Counted from the first letter of the stretch, positions 26,220-35,934 are shown. The stretch: 64,000 nucleotides of DNA from Pseudomonas vranovensis DSM 16006 (GCF_000425805.1 NZ_KE384454.1:1-64000); one strand, 5' to 3'. The notes: generated by a model from the letters alone, not told the origin. Translations and numbers: made by a program.

Positions 26220-26738
26220 ATGCAAGCCATTCGTAGCCTGAGTCTGGCCGTGGCGGCGACGCTCATGGTCGGTTGCAGCAGTTTCACCGGCAAGAACAAC
26301 GCTGAACTGTCCAGTAGTGCCCAGTGGGGTGTGCTGCCGCTGGTCAACTATTCGCAGACCCCCCAGGCCGGCGAGCGCAGCGAACAGATCCTGCTCAGTG
26401 TGCTCAGCAGCCGTGGCCTGCAACCGCAGGTCTATACCCCGTCGGCCAAGGTCGACACGGCGCTGCTTGAAGACAACGAGCGCCAGGAAGCGGGCATGCA
26501 GTGGGCGCGCTCGCAAAAGCTCGACTACGTGGTGACCGGCAGCGTCGAGGAGTGGCAGTACAAGAACGGCCTGGACGGCGAGCCGGCCGTGGGCATCAGC
26601 CTGCGCGTGGTGGAGCCTGCCACCGGGCGGGTGCTGTGGAGCAACAGCGGCGCCCGTGCCGGTTGGTCGCGTGAAAGCCTGGCAGGCTCTGCGCAAAAAG
26701 TGTTGGACAAACTGGTTGGCGACCTTCGGCTCGAGTAA
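26220..26738 (+). CDS. pelC: PelC, outer-membrane lipoprotein of the Pel exporter
   Basis: A 172-residue lipoprotein, the same length as P. aeruginosa PelC. The signal peptide ends in a lipobox, LMVGC, with Cys19 as the lipidated residue. PelC forms a dodecameric ring at the inner face of the outer membrane under PelB. ATG 26220 is preferred, with AGGAG about 8 bases upstream; an ATG at 26193 would add 9 residues, and longer in-frame readings run back into pelB. Confidence 0.93.
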   Translation: MQAIRSLSLAVAATLMVGCSSFTGKNNAELSSSAQWGVLPLVNYSQTPQAGERSEQILLSVLSSRGLQPQVYTPSAKVDTALLEDNERQEAGMQWARSQKLDYVVTGSVEEWQYKNGLDGEPAVGISLRVVEPATGRVLWSNSGARAGWSRESLAGSAQKVLDKLVGDLRLE

Positions 26739-26743
26739 TAGTG

Positions 26744-28114
26744 ATGAACTCTCCACACATGGATTTCAGCCTCGCCCCGCGAGCCAATGGACCTGCTACC
26801 TGGGTTGAGACCGTACTGGTCACGGCCCTGGTGGTTGGCATCGGGCTTTGGTTTGCCCCGCACGATCCGCTGCAGGTGCACGGCGACTTCCCCTGGTCGC
26901 TGCTGGCGCCTCTGCTCATCGGTGTGCGCTATGGCTTTGTGCGCGGGCTGTTGAGTGCGAGTTTGCTGGTGGGCGCATTCTTTGTGCTGCGCCACAATGG
27001 GCTGGCGGCCTACGCGGCCATTGCCCCGGCCTACATCGTTGGCGTGCTGGTGTGCGGCATGTTGGTGGGGGAGGTGCGCGACTTGTGGGAGCGTCGCCTG
27101 CAACGCCTGCAGATGGCCAACGACTACCGCCAGTACCGTCTTGACGATTTCACCCGTGCACACCAGATCTTGCGCGTTTCCCATGACCGCCTGGAGCAGC
27201 GCCTGGCCGGCAGCGACCAGAGCCTGCGCAGCTCGTTGCTGGGGCTGCGCGAGCGCCTGCGGGCCCAGCCGGGTGAACACGATGCCCTGGCATTGCTGGC
27301 TGATCCCATCCTGACCTTGCTGGGCCAGTACGGCTCGCTGCGAGTGGCCGGCCTGTACCGGGTCCAGGAGCAGCCCAAGAAGGCCCCGCAACTGACCCTG
27401 CTGGCGTCCACTGGGGTGATGGATGAGCTGGACAGTCGCGACCTGCTGGTGAGCCTGTGCCTTGAGCGTGGCGAGCTGGTCAGTGTGCTCGAAGAAGTGC
27501 TGGACGCTGGCGAACATACCAGCGTCTCGACCTTGCAAGCGTGTATCCCGCTGATCGACACCAGTGGTCGGGTCCAGGCAATCCTGGCAGTGCGCCAGAT
27601 GCCGTTCTTCGCCTTCCATGAGCGCACCCTGAGCCTCTTGATGCTGTTGGCCGGTCACATCGCCGACCTGCTTCAGCACGACCCGCAGGTGCTGCAGTTG
27701 CCATCGGCCGACGCCCAGCACTTCACCAGTCAGCTCAAGCGCTCGTTGATCGATGTCGAACAGCATCAGCTGTCGGCCTGCCTCTATATCTTTGAGCTGA
27801 CCCGACCCAATGACGAACTGGCGCGCCTGTTCGAGCGCAGCCAGCGCGGCCTGGACCTGCACCTGCCGTTGCGCAACGCGCGCGGCAACGATTGCCTGCT
27901 GGTGCTATTGCCACTGACGTCGGCAGAAGGCGCCGAAGGCTACCTGACCCGCCTGGGTCGGCTGATTCATGAGCACTTCGGCATGAACGTCGACTTTGAG
28001 AGCCTGGGCGTGAAGGTGCTGGCCTATGACCTGGAGGCAGCCCCGCAACGTGCAGGGCTGCGTAATTTCCTGCATAACGAGTGTGGCCTGAATGATCAGC
28101 AAGTGGCTGTTTAG
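26744..28114 (+). CDS. pelD: PelD, inner-membrane c-di-GMP receptor
   Basis: A 456-residue protein with about four membrane segments in the first 110 residues, a coiled-coil-like stretch, a GAF domain and a degenerate GGDEF domain. The c-di-GMP inhibitory-site motif is conserved as R354-P-N-D357 (RxxD), and no catalytic GGDEF motif is seen, as expected for a receptor rather than a cyclase. Binding of c-di-GMP switches on Pel synthesis after translation. ATG 26744 is chosen over the overlapping GTG 26741. The 3' end overlaps pelE by 23 bases. Confidence 0.94.
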   Translation: MNSPHMDFSLAPRANGPATWVETVLVTALVVGIGLWFAPHDPLQVHGDFPWSLLAPLLIGVRYGFVRGLLSASLLVGAFFVLRHNGLAAYAAIAPAYIVGVLVCGMLVGEVRDLWERRLQRLQMANDYRQYRLDDFTRAHQILRVSHDRLEQRLAGSDQSLRSSLLGLRERLRAQPGEHDALALLADPILTLLGQYGSLRVAGLYRVQEQPKKAPQLTLLASTGVMDELDSRDLLVSLCLERGELVSVLEEVLDAGEHTSVSTLQACIPLIDTSGRVQAILAVRQMPFFAFHERTLSLLMLLAGHIADLLQHDPQVLQLPSADAQHFTSQLKRSLIDVEQHQLSACLYIFELTRPNDELARLFERSQRGLDLHLPLRNARGNDCLLVLLPLTSAEGAEGYLTRLGRLIHEHFGMNVDFESLGVKVLAYDLEAAPQRAGLRNFLHNECGLNDQQVAV

Positions 28115-29081
28115 CGGCGCTGTATTTCTAGAAGCGGGCAGTTGGGCGAGCCTGACCCTTGGGCTGCCCGACCTGCAGATGGCGCTGCTGTATGCGTCCA
28201 GCCATCTGCTGGCCTGCCTGATGCTGACCGGGGCGATCTGGCTGCTGTTGCCGGCGCGCTACCGCCGGCCGCTGCCTTGGAGCCCACTGTTCATTTTCAG
28301 CCTGGCGTTTTTTGTACCGATCCTGGGCAGTGTCGGGGTGATCGCCGCGATCTTCCCGGCGCTGTACCTGCCGCGCAAGCGCGAGCGCCAGTTGTGGCGG
28401 GCTATCGGCATTCCCGACCTGCCGTTCCGGGCCAAGACTCAACTGCATTCGCCCACCTTCGCCGACAGTGGCCTGCAGGATGTACTGCGCCACGCCCCGG
28501 ACCCCGATCAGCGCCTGGCGGCGCTGCTGGCCACCCGCCGGATGCCGGGCCGCGAGGCGGTGCCGATCCTCAAGCTTGCGCTGGGCGACCCCAGCGACGA
28601 CGTGCGGCTCTTGGCCTACTCGATGCTCGATAAACAGGAAAGCGATATCAACCAACACATCGAGACCGCCCTGGGCAAACTGGCCAAGGCGCGACCCAAG
28701 GCGGTCGGCCCGCTGCACGCCACACTGGCGCGCTGGTACTTCGAGCTGGCATACCTGGGCCTGGCCCAGGGCAGCGTCCAGGCCCACGTGCTGGGGCAGG
28801 CCGGCGAGCACGCCGAACGCGGGCTGGCTGCCGGCAGGGGCGGCGAGTTGCTGCTGCTGGCCGGGCGCATTGCCTTGGGCCGCGGCGACATTGCCAAGGC
28901 CCAGGTGCATTTGCTGGAGGCGGAACGCAGCGGCATGGCGGCCGAAAAAGTTTTGCCGTTCCGTGCCGAGATCGCCTTTGAAACAGGGCTGTACCGTGAC
29001 ATTCCGCTGTTGTTGCGCAAACTTCCCATCGAGATGCAGCAACGTCCGCCATTCGCTTCCCTGCTCAGGAGCTGGACATGA
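28092..29081 (+). CDS. pelE: PelE, inner-membrane Pel synthase subunit with TPR-like region
   Basis: A 329-residue protein. Two or three hydrophobic segments in the first 90 residues are followed by a cytoplasmic helical repeat region rich in Leu/Ala. PelE joins PelD, PelF and PelG in the inner-membrane synthase complex. The start lies inside pelD and the end overlaps pelF by four bases (ATGA), giving tight translational coupling. Identified mainly by position and topology, since PelE is weakly conserved. Confidence 0.9.
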   Translation: MISKWLFSGAVFLEAGSWASLTLGLPDLQMALLYASSHLLACLMLTGAIWLLLPARYRRPLPWSPLFIFSLAFFVPILGSVGVIAAIFPALYLPRKRERQLWRAIGIPDLPFRAKTQLHSPTFADSGLQDVLRHAPDPDQRLAALLATRRMPGREAVPILKLALGDPSDDVRLLAYSMLDKQESDINQHIETALGKLAKARPKAVGPLHATLARWYFELAYLGLAQGSVQAHVLGQAGEHAERGLAAGRGGELLLLAGRIALGRGDIAKAQVHLLEAERSGMAAEKVLPFRAEIAFETGLYRDIPLLLRKLPIEMQQRPPFASLLRSWT

Positions 29082-30595
29082 ACAAGACTGCGAGTCAGGC
29101 GCCGGTCGCCGACGTCTGCCTGCTGCTCGAAGGTACCTGGCCCTATGTACGCGGCGGCGTTTCGAGCTGGATTCACCAGTTGATCCTGGGGCTGCCGCAG
29201 TTGACCTTCTCGGTGTTGTTTATCGGCGGTCAGCGCCAGGCCTATGGCGAGCGCCGCTATGAAGTACCGCCCAATGTGGTGCATATCGAAGAGGTGTTCC
29301 TGGAGGAGTCCTGGCGCAACCCGAAGCGCTCCCACGGCAAGCAGAAAGCCTCCTATGAAGACCTCGGCGAGCTGTTTCGCTACCTTCACCACCCTGACAA
29401 GCCCGGGGCCGAGCTGGGGACACGGGTGCTGGATTCGCTGGCGGTAGGGCGCATCCGCCTGGACGATGTGCTGTACAGCCGGGCCAGCTGGCAGGCACTG
29501 ACCGAGGGCTACCTGCAGCACTGTGCCGATCCCTCGTTCGTGAACTATTTCTGGACCTTGCGCACCATGCAGTCGCCGCTGCTGATGCTTGCCGACGTTG
29601 CCCGGCGCATGCCGCGGGCGCGGGTGCTGCATTCGATTTCAACCGGCTATGCAGGCCTTGTCGGCAGCATTCTCAAGCAACTGTGGCAGTGCAGCTTTTT
29701 GCTCAGCGAGCACGGCATCTACACCAAGGAGCGCAAGATCGACCTGGCCCAGGCCAGCTGGATCGCCGAAACCACCGACCAGGCGCTGAACGACAGCCTG
29801 GCCACGGATTCCGGCTACATTCGTGTGCTCTGGGTGCGCTTCTTTGAGCGCCTGGGACACCTTATCTATGACAGCGCCGATCGCATCATTGCCCTTTACG
29901 ACGGCAACCGCCAGCGCCAGATCAAGGACGGCGCCGACCCTGCGCGCACCCAGGTGATTCCCAACGGTATCAACCTCACGCAATGGGACCAGGTCCTCAA
30001 AGATCGTGCCCCGGGCATCGCGCCGGTGGTCGGGTTGATTGGCCGGGTGGTGCCGATCAAGGATGTGAAGACCTTCCTGCGCGCCATGCGCGGCGTGGCC
30101 ACGGCCATGCCTGAGGTGCAAGGCTGGATTGTCGGACCCGAAGAAGAAGACCCGGAGTACGTCGCCGAGTGTCGCAGCCTGGTGGTGAGTCTGGGCCTGG
30201 AACAGCAGGTACGCTTCCTCGGCTTCCAGCGGATCCACGAGATCCTTCCGCAGCTGGGGCTGATGGTCTTGACCTCGATCAGCGAAGCGCAGCCGCTGGT
30301 GATCCTTGAAGCATGGGCGGCAGGGACGCCGGTGGTCAGCAGCGATGTGGGTTCGTGCCGTGAATTGATCGAAGGCGGTGAAGCGGTCGACCGCGACCTG
30401 GGGCGGGCGGGCGAAGTGGTGGCGATCGCCGATCCGCAGGCCACTGCGCTTGCGATCATCGAGCTGCTGCGCAACAACGAGCGCTGGGAGCAAGCCCAGG
30501 CCGTGGGGGTTGAGCGGGTCCATCGCTACTACAGCGAAACCTTGATGATCGACCGCTATCGCGCGCTCTATAACGCTGCAATGGAGACTGTCTGA
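29078..30595 (+). CDS. pelF: PelF, family 4 glycosyltransferase of Pel synthesis
   Basis: A 505-residue cytosolic GT4 glycosyltransferase that polymerises UDP-GalNAc. GGVSSWIHQLILGLP near the N-terminus is the GT-B acceptor loop. The EX7E motif of retaining GT-B enzymes is present in SEAQPLVILEAWAAGTPVVS, preceded by GLIGRVVPIKD. Length matches known PelF. It overlaps pelE by four bases and precedes pelG by one base. Confidence 0.95.
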   Translation: MNKTASQAPVADVCLLLEGTWPYVRGGVSSWIHQLILGLPQLTFSVLFIGGQRQAYGERRYEVPPNVVHIEEVFLEESWRNPKRSHGKQKASYEDLGELFRYLHHPDKPGAELGTRVLDSLAVGRIRLDDVLYSRASWQALTEGYLQHCADPSFVNYFWTLRTMQSPLLMLADVARRMPRARVLHSISTGYAGLVGSILKQLWQCSFLLSEHGIYTKERKIDLAQASWIAETTDQALNDSLATDSGYIRVLWVRFFERLGHLIYDSADRIIALYDGNRQRQIKDGADPARTQVIPNGINLTQWDQVLKDRAPGIAPVVGLIGRVVPIKDVKTFLRAMRGVATAMPEVQGWIVGPEEEDPEYVAECRSLVVSLGLEQQVRFLGFQRIHEILPQLGLMVLTSISEAQPLVILEAWAAGTPVVSSDVGSCRELIEGGEAVDRDLGRAGEVVAIADPQATALAIIELLRNNERWEQAQAVGVERVHRYYSETLMIDRYRALYNAAMETV

Positions 30596-30596
30596 T

Positions 30597-31970
30597 ATGG
30601 CCGGCATCGGCTTTGAACTGCGCAAGATCCTTTCGCGCGACTCCTACACCTCGACCTTGCATGCCTATGTCTATGCCGGGCTGATCAGCTCCGGGCCATG
30701 GGTGCTGTCGATCCTCAGCGTGATGCTGGTGGGGGTGATCAGCCTGGGGCTGGTGATCCCGGAATCGCTCATTCGCCAGTTCCTGATCACGGTGACCTAC
30801 CTGATGGCCACTTCGTTGATTCTCACCGGCGGCCTGCAGTTATTTTTCACTCGCTTCGTGTCCGATCGCCTGTTCGAGCGCAACTACGACCAGATCCTGC
30901 CCAACCTGCTGGGTATCTTGCTGTTGGTCACGGTGGGTTCCGGCGTACTGGGCATTGTGCTGCTGGCGACCTTGTTCGATGAACCGCTGATCTACCGCTT
31001 GCTGGTGCTGGCCAACTTCGTGGTGTTGTGCAACTTGTGGCTGGTGATCATCTTCCTGTCGGGGATGAAGGCTTACAACCGCATTCTGCTGGTGATGCTG
31101 CTGGGTTATTCGCTGATGGTCGGCAGTGCCTTTGTACTGCGCTACCTGCAGATGGAAGGGCTGTTGCTGGCGTTGCTGCTGGGGCACAGCACACTGTTGT
31201 TCTTGTTCCTGTTCGACATCCTGCGCGAGTACCGCGCCGAAAAGCTGGTGGCCTTTGATTTTCTCGACCGGCGCAAGGTCTTCATCAGCCTGCTGCTCAC
31301 TGGCTTTTGCTACAACCTGGGGATCTGGATAGACAAGTTCATCTTCTGGTTCAACCCCTACACCTCAAGCCAGGTGATCGGGCCGTTGCGCGCCTCGATC
31401 CTCTACGACTTGCCGATCTTCCTGGCTTACCTGGCGATCATTCCGGGCATGGCGGTGTTCCTGGTGCGCATCGAGACGGACTTTGCCGAGTGGTACGACA
31501 GGCTGTTTCGCGCCGTGCGCGAAGGGGAGACCCTGCAGCACATCAGCCAACTCAAGGTCGAGATGACATATTCGATCCGCCAGGGGCTGTTGGAAATCTG
31601 CAAGGTCCAGGGCCTGACTGTGGTGCTGCTGTTCCTGTTCGGCCCGCGCCTGCTGGCCTGGCTCGGGATCTCCAGCTACTACCTGCCGCTGTTCTATATC
31701 GACCTGATCGGGGTGAGCATCCAGGTGGTGTTCATGGCCATTCTCAACGTGTTTTTCTATCTGGACAAACGCGCCATTGTGCGCGAGCTGTGCCTGCTGT
31801 TCGTGGTGCTCAACGCCGGGCTGACCTGGCTCAGCCTGAACCTTGGGCCAAGCTTCTTCGGCTACGGGTTTACCTTCTCGCTGCTGGCCTGCGTGCTGTT
31901 GGGGCTGGCCCGGTTGTCCACGGCCCTGGACGACCTTGAGTTCGACACGTTCATGCGTTCCAACCGCTGA
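30597..31970 (+). CDS. pelG: PelG, Wzx-like inner-membrane Pel transporter
   Basis: A 457-residue integral membrane protein with about 12 hydrophobic segments, starting MAGIGFELRKILSRDSY, a typical PelG opening. It belongs to the MOP/flippase-like superfamily and with PelD and PelE carries the growing polymer across the inner membrane. It is the last gene of the contiguous pel operon; an 83-base gap with no clear terminator follows, so some transcription may continue into the next two genes. Confidence 0.94.
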   Translation: MAGIGFELRKILSRDSYTSTLHAYVYAGLISSGPWVLSILSVMLVGVISLGLVIPESLIRQFLITVTYLMATSLILTGGLQLFFTRFVSDRLFERNYDQILPNLLGILLLVTVGSGVLGIVLLATLFDEPLIYRLLVLANFVVLCNLWLVIIFLSGMKAYNRILLVMLLGYSLMVGSAFVLRYLQMEGLLLALLLGHSTLLFLFLFDILREYRAEKLVAFDFLDRRKVFISLLLTGFCYNLGIWIDKFIFWFNPYTSSQVIGPLRASILYDLPIFLAYLAIIPGMAVFLVRIETDFAEWYDRLFRAVREGETLQHISQLKVEMTYSIRQGLLEICKVQGLTVVLLFLFGPRLLAWLGISSYYLPLFYIDLIGVSIQVVFMAILNVFFYLDKRAIVRELCLLFVVLNAGLTWLSLNLGPSFFGYGFTFSLLACVLLGLARLSTALDDLEFDTFMRSNR

Positions 31971-32053
31971 CGGCCGTGCCGCGCGTCAGGCCCGGGCAAA
32001 CCGGGCGCTGATGCGCGGATAATAAAGGCTGGATCCGTGTTGGAGGACACGCC

Positions 32054-32509
32054 ATGAACAGCCATCGGAAAAGCCTTCTGAGTGGTCTCGCCCTGGCATT
32101 GGCCATGCTCTGCGTGGCGCCGCTGGCCGCCGCGCAATCACTCGATGAGGCGCCTGTCGACCCTGCTGGGGTACAACTGCAACCTCAGGAACAGAACGGC
32201 ATCACCTACCTCAAGGGCGGCATCGGCATCGACGAGTCCCGAGCCATGCAGCAGATCCGTGGCTACAACCTGCAGATCACCCTGTCATCGGGGTCGGACA
32301 ACAAGTACCAGAGCGGTGCTGAAGTTCGCATCGAGTCGGCAGGGGGGCAACCGGTGCTGACGCTTTCGGATGTTGGCCCGATGCTCTATACCAAGCTGCC
32401 GAATGGGCATTATCAGGTGCTGGCAAATCTCAATGGTGAACAGCAGCGCCAGCAAGTGGTGATCGATGGCAGCGCGCCGGTCAAGCTCAACCTGCATTGG
32501 CGAGAATGA
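32054..32509 (+). CDS. Small exported protein, carboxypeptidase-regulatory-like
   Basis: A 151-residue protein with a clear signal peptide (about 1-28, ending PLAAAQS). The mature part is beta-rich and resembles a small transthyretin-like or carboxypeptidase-regulatory-like domain, with lines such as MLYTKLPNGHYQVLANLNG. No catalytic motif is visible. It has a strong RBS (GGAGG) and sits between pelG and a dioxygenase-like gene, 6 bases from the latter, so those two are co-transcribed. A periplasmic or secreted role is likely; a link with Pel is only positional. Confidence 0.75.
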   Translation: MNSHRKSLLSGLALALAMLCVAPLAAAQSLDEAPVDPAGVQLQPQEQNGITYLKGGIGIDESRAMQQIRGYNLQITLSSGSDNKYQSGAEVRIESAGGQPVLTLSDVGPMLYTKLPNGHYQVLANLNGEQQRQQVVIDGSAPVKLNLHWRE

Positions 32510-32515
32510 CCGCGC

Positions 32516-33262
32516 ATGGACCTGGAGGCGTCCCTTGGTGCCTTGCACCGTGACGGTTTCGTGCTGTTATCCGGTGTGCTGGAGTGCGCGCAGATCGACC
32601 AGTTGCAAGCGGCCATCGACACGCTAAAACCCCAGCACTGGGACTACAACGGCCTGGTCGAGCACTATAAGTGCGTGTTCAACCGCGACCCACTCTGGCT
32701 GAAGTATCTTGACTTGCCGGGGGTGATCGAGCTGGCTGAAGCAGCGCTGGGCGAGGATTGCCACATCATCGGCCAGACCGCCTGGCGCAGCCATCCAGGC
32801 TGCCTGGGCATGCCCCTGCACCTGGACTACCTGGCGATGGCCTTGCCGCCATCGCTGTTGGCCGACCCCGGCTTCGAGCTACCTATGCAGGTCTGTACGC
32901 TGCAGTGCTACCTGGACGATGTCGATGCCGACCTGTGTCCCACCCGGGTACTGGCCGGCAGCCATCGGGCAGGGCGCAAGCCGCTGCCGGGTGAGCAGCA
33001 GTGGCAGGGGCAGGTGGCGCAAAGCATTTTGTGCCACGCGGGCGATGCGTTGATGTTTCGCAGCGAGCTGTGGCATGGCGGCAGCGACAACCGAACCACC
33101 GATCGCTGCCGCTCGATGTTGCAGGTTCACTACGGCCGGCGCATGGTCGCGCAGAAGTTCTCGCCGTACCTGCACTGGCAGTTCAGCCCGGCGGTGCTGG
33201 CTGCCGCCACGGCCCGCCAACGGCGCTTGCTGGGCGAACACGCCGAGGCCGAATACGACTGA
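32516..33262 (+). CDS. Phytanoyl-CoA dioxygenase (PhyH) family protein
   Basis: A 248-residue Fe(II)/2-oxoglutarate-type oxygenase. The facial triad is suggested by LHLDYLAMA (HxD) and a distal His in LWHGGSDNRTTDRCRSM, the Arg there being a candidate 2-oxoglutarate contact. It begins MDLEASLGALHRDGFVLLSG, the classic PhyH N-terminal pattern (F-x-x-x-G-[FY]). Bacterial PhyH proteins hydroxylate diverse small molecules, so the substrate is unknown. It follows the small exported protein by 6 bases and is convergent with the universal stress gene. Confidence 0.85.
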   Translation: MDLEASLGALHRDGFVLLSGVLECAQIDQLQAAIDTLKPQHWDYNGLVEHYKCVFNRDPLWLKYLDLPGVIELAEAALGEDCHIIGQTAWRSHPGCLGMPLHLDYLAMALPPSLLADPGFELPMQVCTLQCYLDDVDADLCPTRVLAGSHRAGRKPLPGEQQWQGQVAQSILCHAGDALMFRSELWHGGSDNRTTDRCRSMLQVHYGRRMVAQKFSPYLHWQFSPAVLAAATARQRRLLGEHAEAEYD

Positions 33263-33265
33263 CGC

Positions 33266-34162
33266 TCATGCCTGGGCCCTGATCGCCAGCACGTTGCACA
33301 GCGGATGATCGACCACATGCTCGGTGGTGCTCCCGGTCATGCGTTCCATCAGCGTGCGCGTGTGGTTGCCCATCACCAGCACGTCGGTGCGGCTGTGGGC
33401 GACGAACTCGGCGATGCTGCGGGTGATCGGCGCCGAGAGGAAGTGCTGGCGCTCGACCGGTATTTCATGACGTTCGGCCAGGTGCTCGAACGCCTTGTGG
33501 ATCGACTTGCGCACATCGCTGCCGAAGCCTGGCATGGTGATAGTGCCGGCACCGAAATCGGACATATGGGTATGAGCACTGTCGCATACATGCAACAGGT
33601 GCAATTCGGCGTTGCACTGCTGGGCGAGGTCGGCGGCAGCCTTGATGACGGTTTCGTTGAGGTCGCTGTAAGGGTGTTCGGGGTGGGTGGGGTCCACGGC
33701 CGCCACGACAATGCGCGGTAGCGGGCAATGCACCGCGCTCACCAAATGCACCGGGCATGGGCATTCGCGCAACAGCTCCCAGTCGAGCGGTGTATTCATC
33801 AGCCGTTTGAAGGTTGATTGATGCTGCACATCCTTGATCAGCAGATCAGGGCCGATTTCGACCACCTGCGTGAGCACCGCCTGGCGTACATCGCGGGTCA
33901 GCATCACATCGGTGGTCACCCGGATACCATTTTCATGCAGCAGGGTGGCTTCGTCGGCCAGCCACTGGCGATTGTCGCTAACCAGGGTCTGCAGCCGCTG
34001 CTCATCGCCGCTCATCAGACCGAGGGTGTCGACCTCTTCGATAAAGGCGGTGATGTGCAGCGCGGCGCCGGTGACACGGGCAAGCGCCGCGGCGCGCTCC
34101 ATGGCCGGGGTATGGCGCAGGTCCGACCCGACCATCAGGAAAAGGCGTTGGTACTGGCTCAT
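33266..34162 (-). CDS. Tandem universal stress protein (UspA family)
   Basis: A 298-residue protein with two Usp domains in tandem (about 1-145 and 150-298). The second ends with a glycine-rich ATP-site pattern, MGNHTRTLMERMTGSTTEHV, then the usual HPLCNVLAIR tail. Tandem Usps act in stress survival in the cytosol. ATG 34162 has GGAGG 7 bases upstream; the in-frame extension to 34186 is not needed. Divergent from the mechanosensitive channel gene with a 161-base gap. Confidence 0.9.
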   Translation of the reverse strand: MSQYQRLFLMVGSDLRHTPAMERAAALARVTGAALHITAFIEEVDTLGLMSGDEQRLQTLVSDNRQWLADEATLLHENGIRVTTDVMLTRDVRQAVLTQVVEIGPDLLIKDVQHQSTFKRLMNTPLDWELLRECPCPVHLVSAVHCPLPRIVVAAVDPTHPEHPYSDLNETVIKAAADLAQQCNAELHLLHVCDSAHTHMSDFGAGTITMPGFGSDVRKSIHKAFEHLAERHEIPVERQHFLSAPITRSIAEFVAHSRTDVLVMGNHTRTLMERMTGSTTEHVVDHPLCNVLAIRAQA

Positions 34163-34323
34163 GGTGCACCTCCGATTGTGTGGCATTGCCAGCCCCCGAG
34201 CTTGAGTTTAGCCCATTGCCGGCAGGGGGTTTCGGGGCGTGGCCGCAGGCAATCTGACAAGCGGTCAAGGCTGGTCTAGGCTGCGCTACAGAGCGTTGCA
34301 AGCCAGTAACCAAGGAGCACGGC

Positions 34324-35934
34324 ATGGGGCGGGGTGGTGTTGCGGGTTGGCTGTTGATGGGTTGCCTGTTGCTGACGGGCCTGGCGGTAGCCCAAGAGGT
34401 TGCTACACCTTCGAGCGAGTCGGTCGAGCTGAAGGTGTTCAACCGCAGCATTATGCTGTTTCGCGCCACCTTGCTGGGCGAAACACCCCAGCAACGGGTC
34501 AGGCGCGCGCAGGCGGTGATTGCCGAAACTCTGGACGAGGATCGCGAGCTGCAGGTGCGCACCGACCCTATCCAGGACGCCTACCTGGTGCTGATTGGCG
34601 ACAAGCGCGCCTTTATTGTCACCCCCCACGATATCGACCCGCTGACCCAGAGCTCGGTGCTGGAGGCCGCCAACCAGGCCGCCGCCAACCTGCGCCAGGC
34701 AGTGGAGGAGCGCCGTGAGGCACGCAACCTGCAATTTCTGATGCGCGCACTGCTGGCGGCGGCCATTGCCACCGCGTTGTACCTGGCATTGCTGTGGCTG
34801 ATTGCGTACGTGCGGCGCAAGCTGCACGACAAATTGCCTGCGCTCATGCGCCGCCATGCGCGCAGCCTGACCGTAGGGCAGACCCCGGTCATCGACGCCA
34901 ACTATATCTACACCCTGATCCGCCGATTGCTGACCCTGGTGCGCTGGCTGTTGATCGCCTTGCTCAGCTACGAGTGGCTGGGCTTCGTGTTCTCGCGCTT
35001 TCCGTATACCCGGCCCTGGGGTGAACAGCTCAACGCCTACCTGTTCGAGTTGGCCCGCTACCTGCTCGAAGGCATGCTCAGCGCGATTCCGGGGCTTGTG
35101 GTGGCGCTGGCGATTTTCTTTATCGCCCGTGGCGCGGTGGCCTTCAGCCGGCGTGTGTTGCGGCGCCTGGCGATGCCCGGGACCCTCAGCTGGCTGAACC
35201 AGGAAACCCTGCAACCCACCACGCGGCTGACGGCCCTGGCCATCTGGCTGTTTGCCCTGGCCATGGCCTACCCGTACTTGCCGGGGGCCGGCACTGAAGC
35301 GTTCAAGGGCTTGTCGGTGCTGATCGGCCTGATGATTTCCCTGGGCGCCACCAGCGTGGTAGGCCAGGCGGCCTCCGGCCTGATCCTGACTTACACCCGT
35401 ACCTTGCGGCCCGGGGAGTTCGTGCGTATTGGCGAGTATGAGGGCACGGTGACCGAGCTTGGCATGTTCACCACCCGTATCCGTACCGGGCTGGGAGAAG
35501 TACTGACCTTGCCCAATTCGATGATCACCGGCAGCGTGACCAAGAACTACTCGCGGATCGTGGAGGGTGAGGGTTATGTGGTGGATACCACCGTGACCAT
35601 CGGCTATGACACGCCCTGGCGGCAGGTCGAGGCGATGTTGCTGGAAGCGGCGGGGCGTACCAATGGCATTCTCGAACAACCCAAGCCGCAGGTGTTTCAG
35701 ACCGCGCTGTCGGATTTCTATCCCGAGTACCGCCTGGTGGCCCAGGCCATACCCAGCCAACCCCGGCCCCGGGCGGTGCTGCTCAGCGAGCTGCACGCGC
35801 ATATCCAGGATGTGTTCAACGAATACGGTGTGCAGATCATGTCGCCGCACTATCTGGGCGACCCGCCCGACGCCAAGTGGGTGCCCAGGGAGCACTGGTA
35901 CAGCGCCCCGGCACAGCCCCCGAAAGAGCCATGA
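34324..35934 (+). CDS. MscS-family mechanosensitive ion channel
   Basis: A 536-residue protein with a signal-like hydrophobic start, a periplasmic domain of about 110 residues, about five membrane helices, and the MscS core. The pore helix is Gly/Ala-rich (LGATSVVGQAASGLILTYT), and the beta domain begins RPGEFVRIGEYEGTVTELG and ends at LPNS. Such channels release solutes on hypo-osmotic shock. AAGGAG precedes ATG 34324. It ends 12 bases from the convergent dehydrogenase gene. Confidence 0.92.
   Translation: MGRGGVAGWLLMGCLLLTGLAVAQEVATPSSESVELKVFNRSIMLFRATLLGETPQQRVRRAQAVIAETLDEDRELQVRTDPIQDAYLVLIGDKRAFIVTPHDIDPLTQSSVLEAANQAAANLRQAVEERREARNLQFLMRALLAAAIATALYLALLWLIAYVRRKLHDKLPALMRRHARSLTVGQTPVIDANYIYTLIRRLLTLVRWLLIALLSYEWLGFVFSRFPYTRPWGEQLNAYLFELARYLLEGMLSAIPGLVVALAIFFIARGAVAFSRRVLRRLAMPGTLSWLNQETLQPTTRLTALAIWLFALAMAYPYLPGAGTEAFKGLSVLIGLMISLGATSVVGQAASGLILTYTRTLRPGEFVRIGEYEGTVTELGMFTTRIRTGLGEVLTLPNSMITGSVTKNYSRIVEGEGYVVDTTVTIGYDTPWRQVEAMLLEAAGRTNGILEQPKPQVFQTALSDFYPEYRLVAQAIPSQPRPRAVLLSELHAHIQDVFNEYGVQIMSPHYLGDPPDAKWVPREHWYSAPAQPPKEP

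Noticed and set aside
34276..35895. Minus-strand open frame of 539 codons over the MscS gene
   Set aside because: Gln/Gly/His-rich antisense product without membrane helices or family motif.
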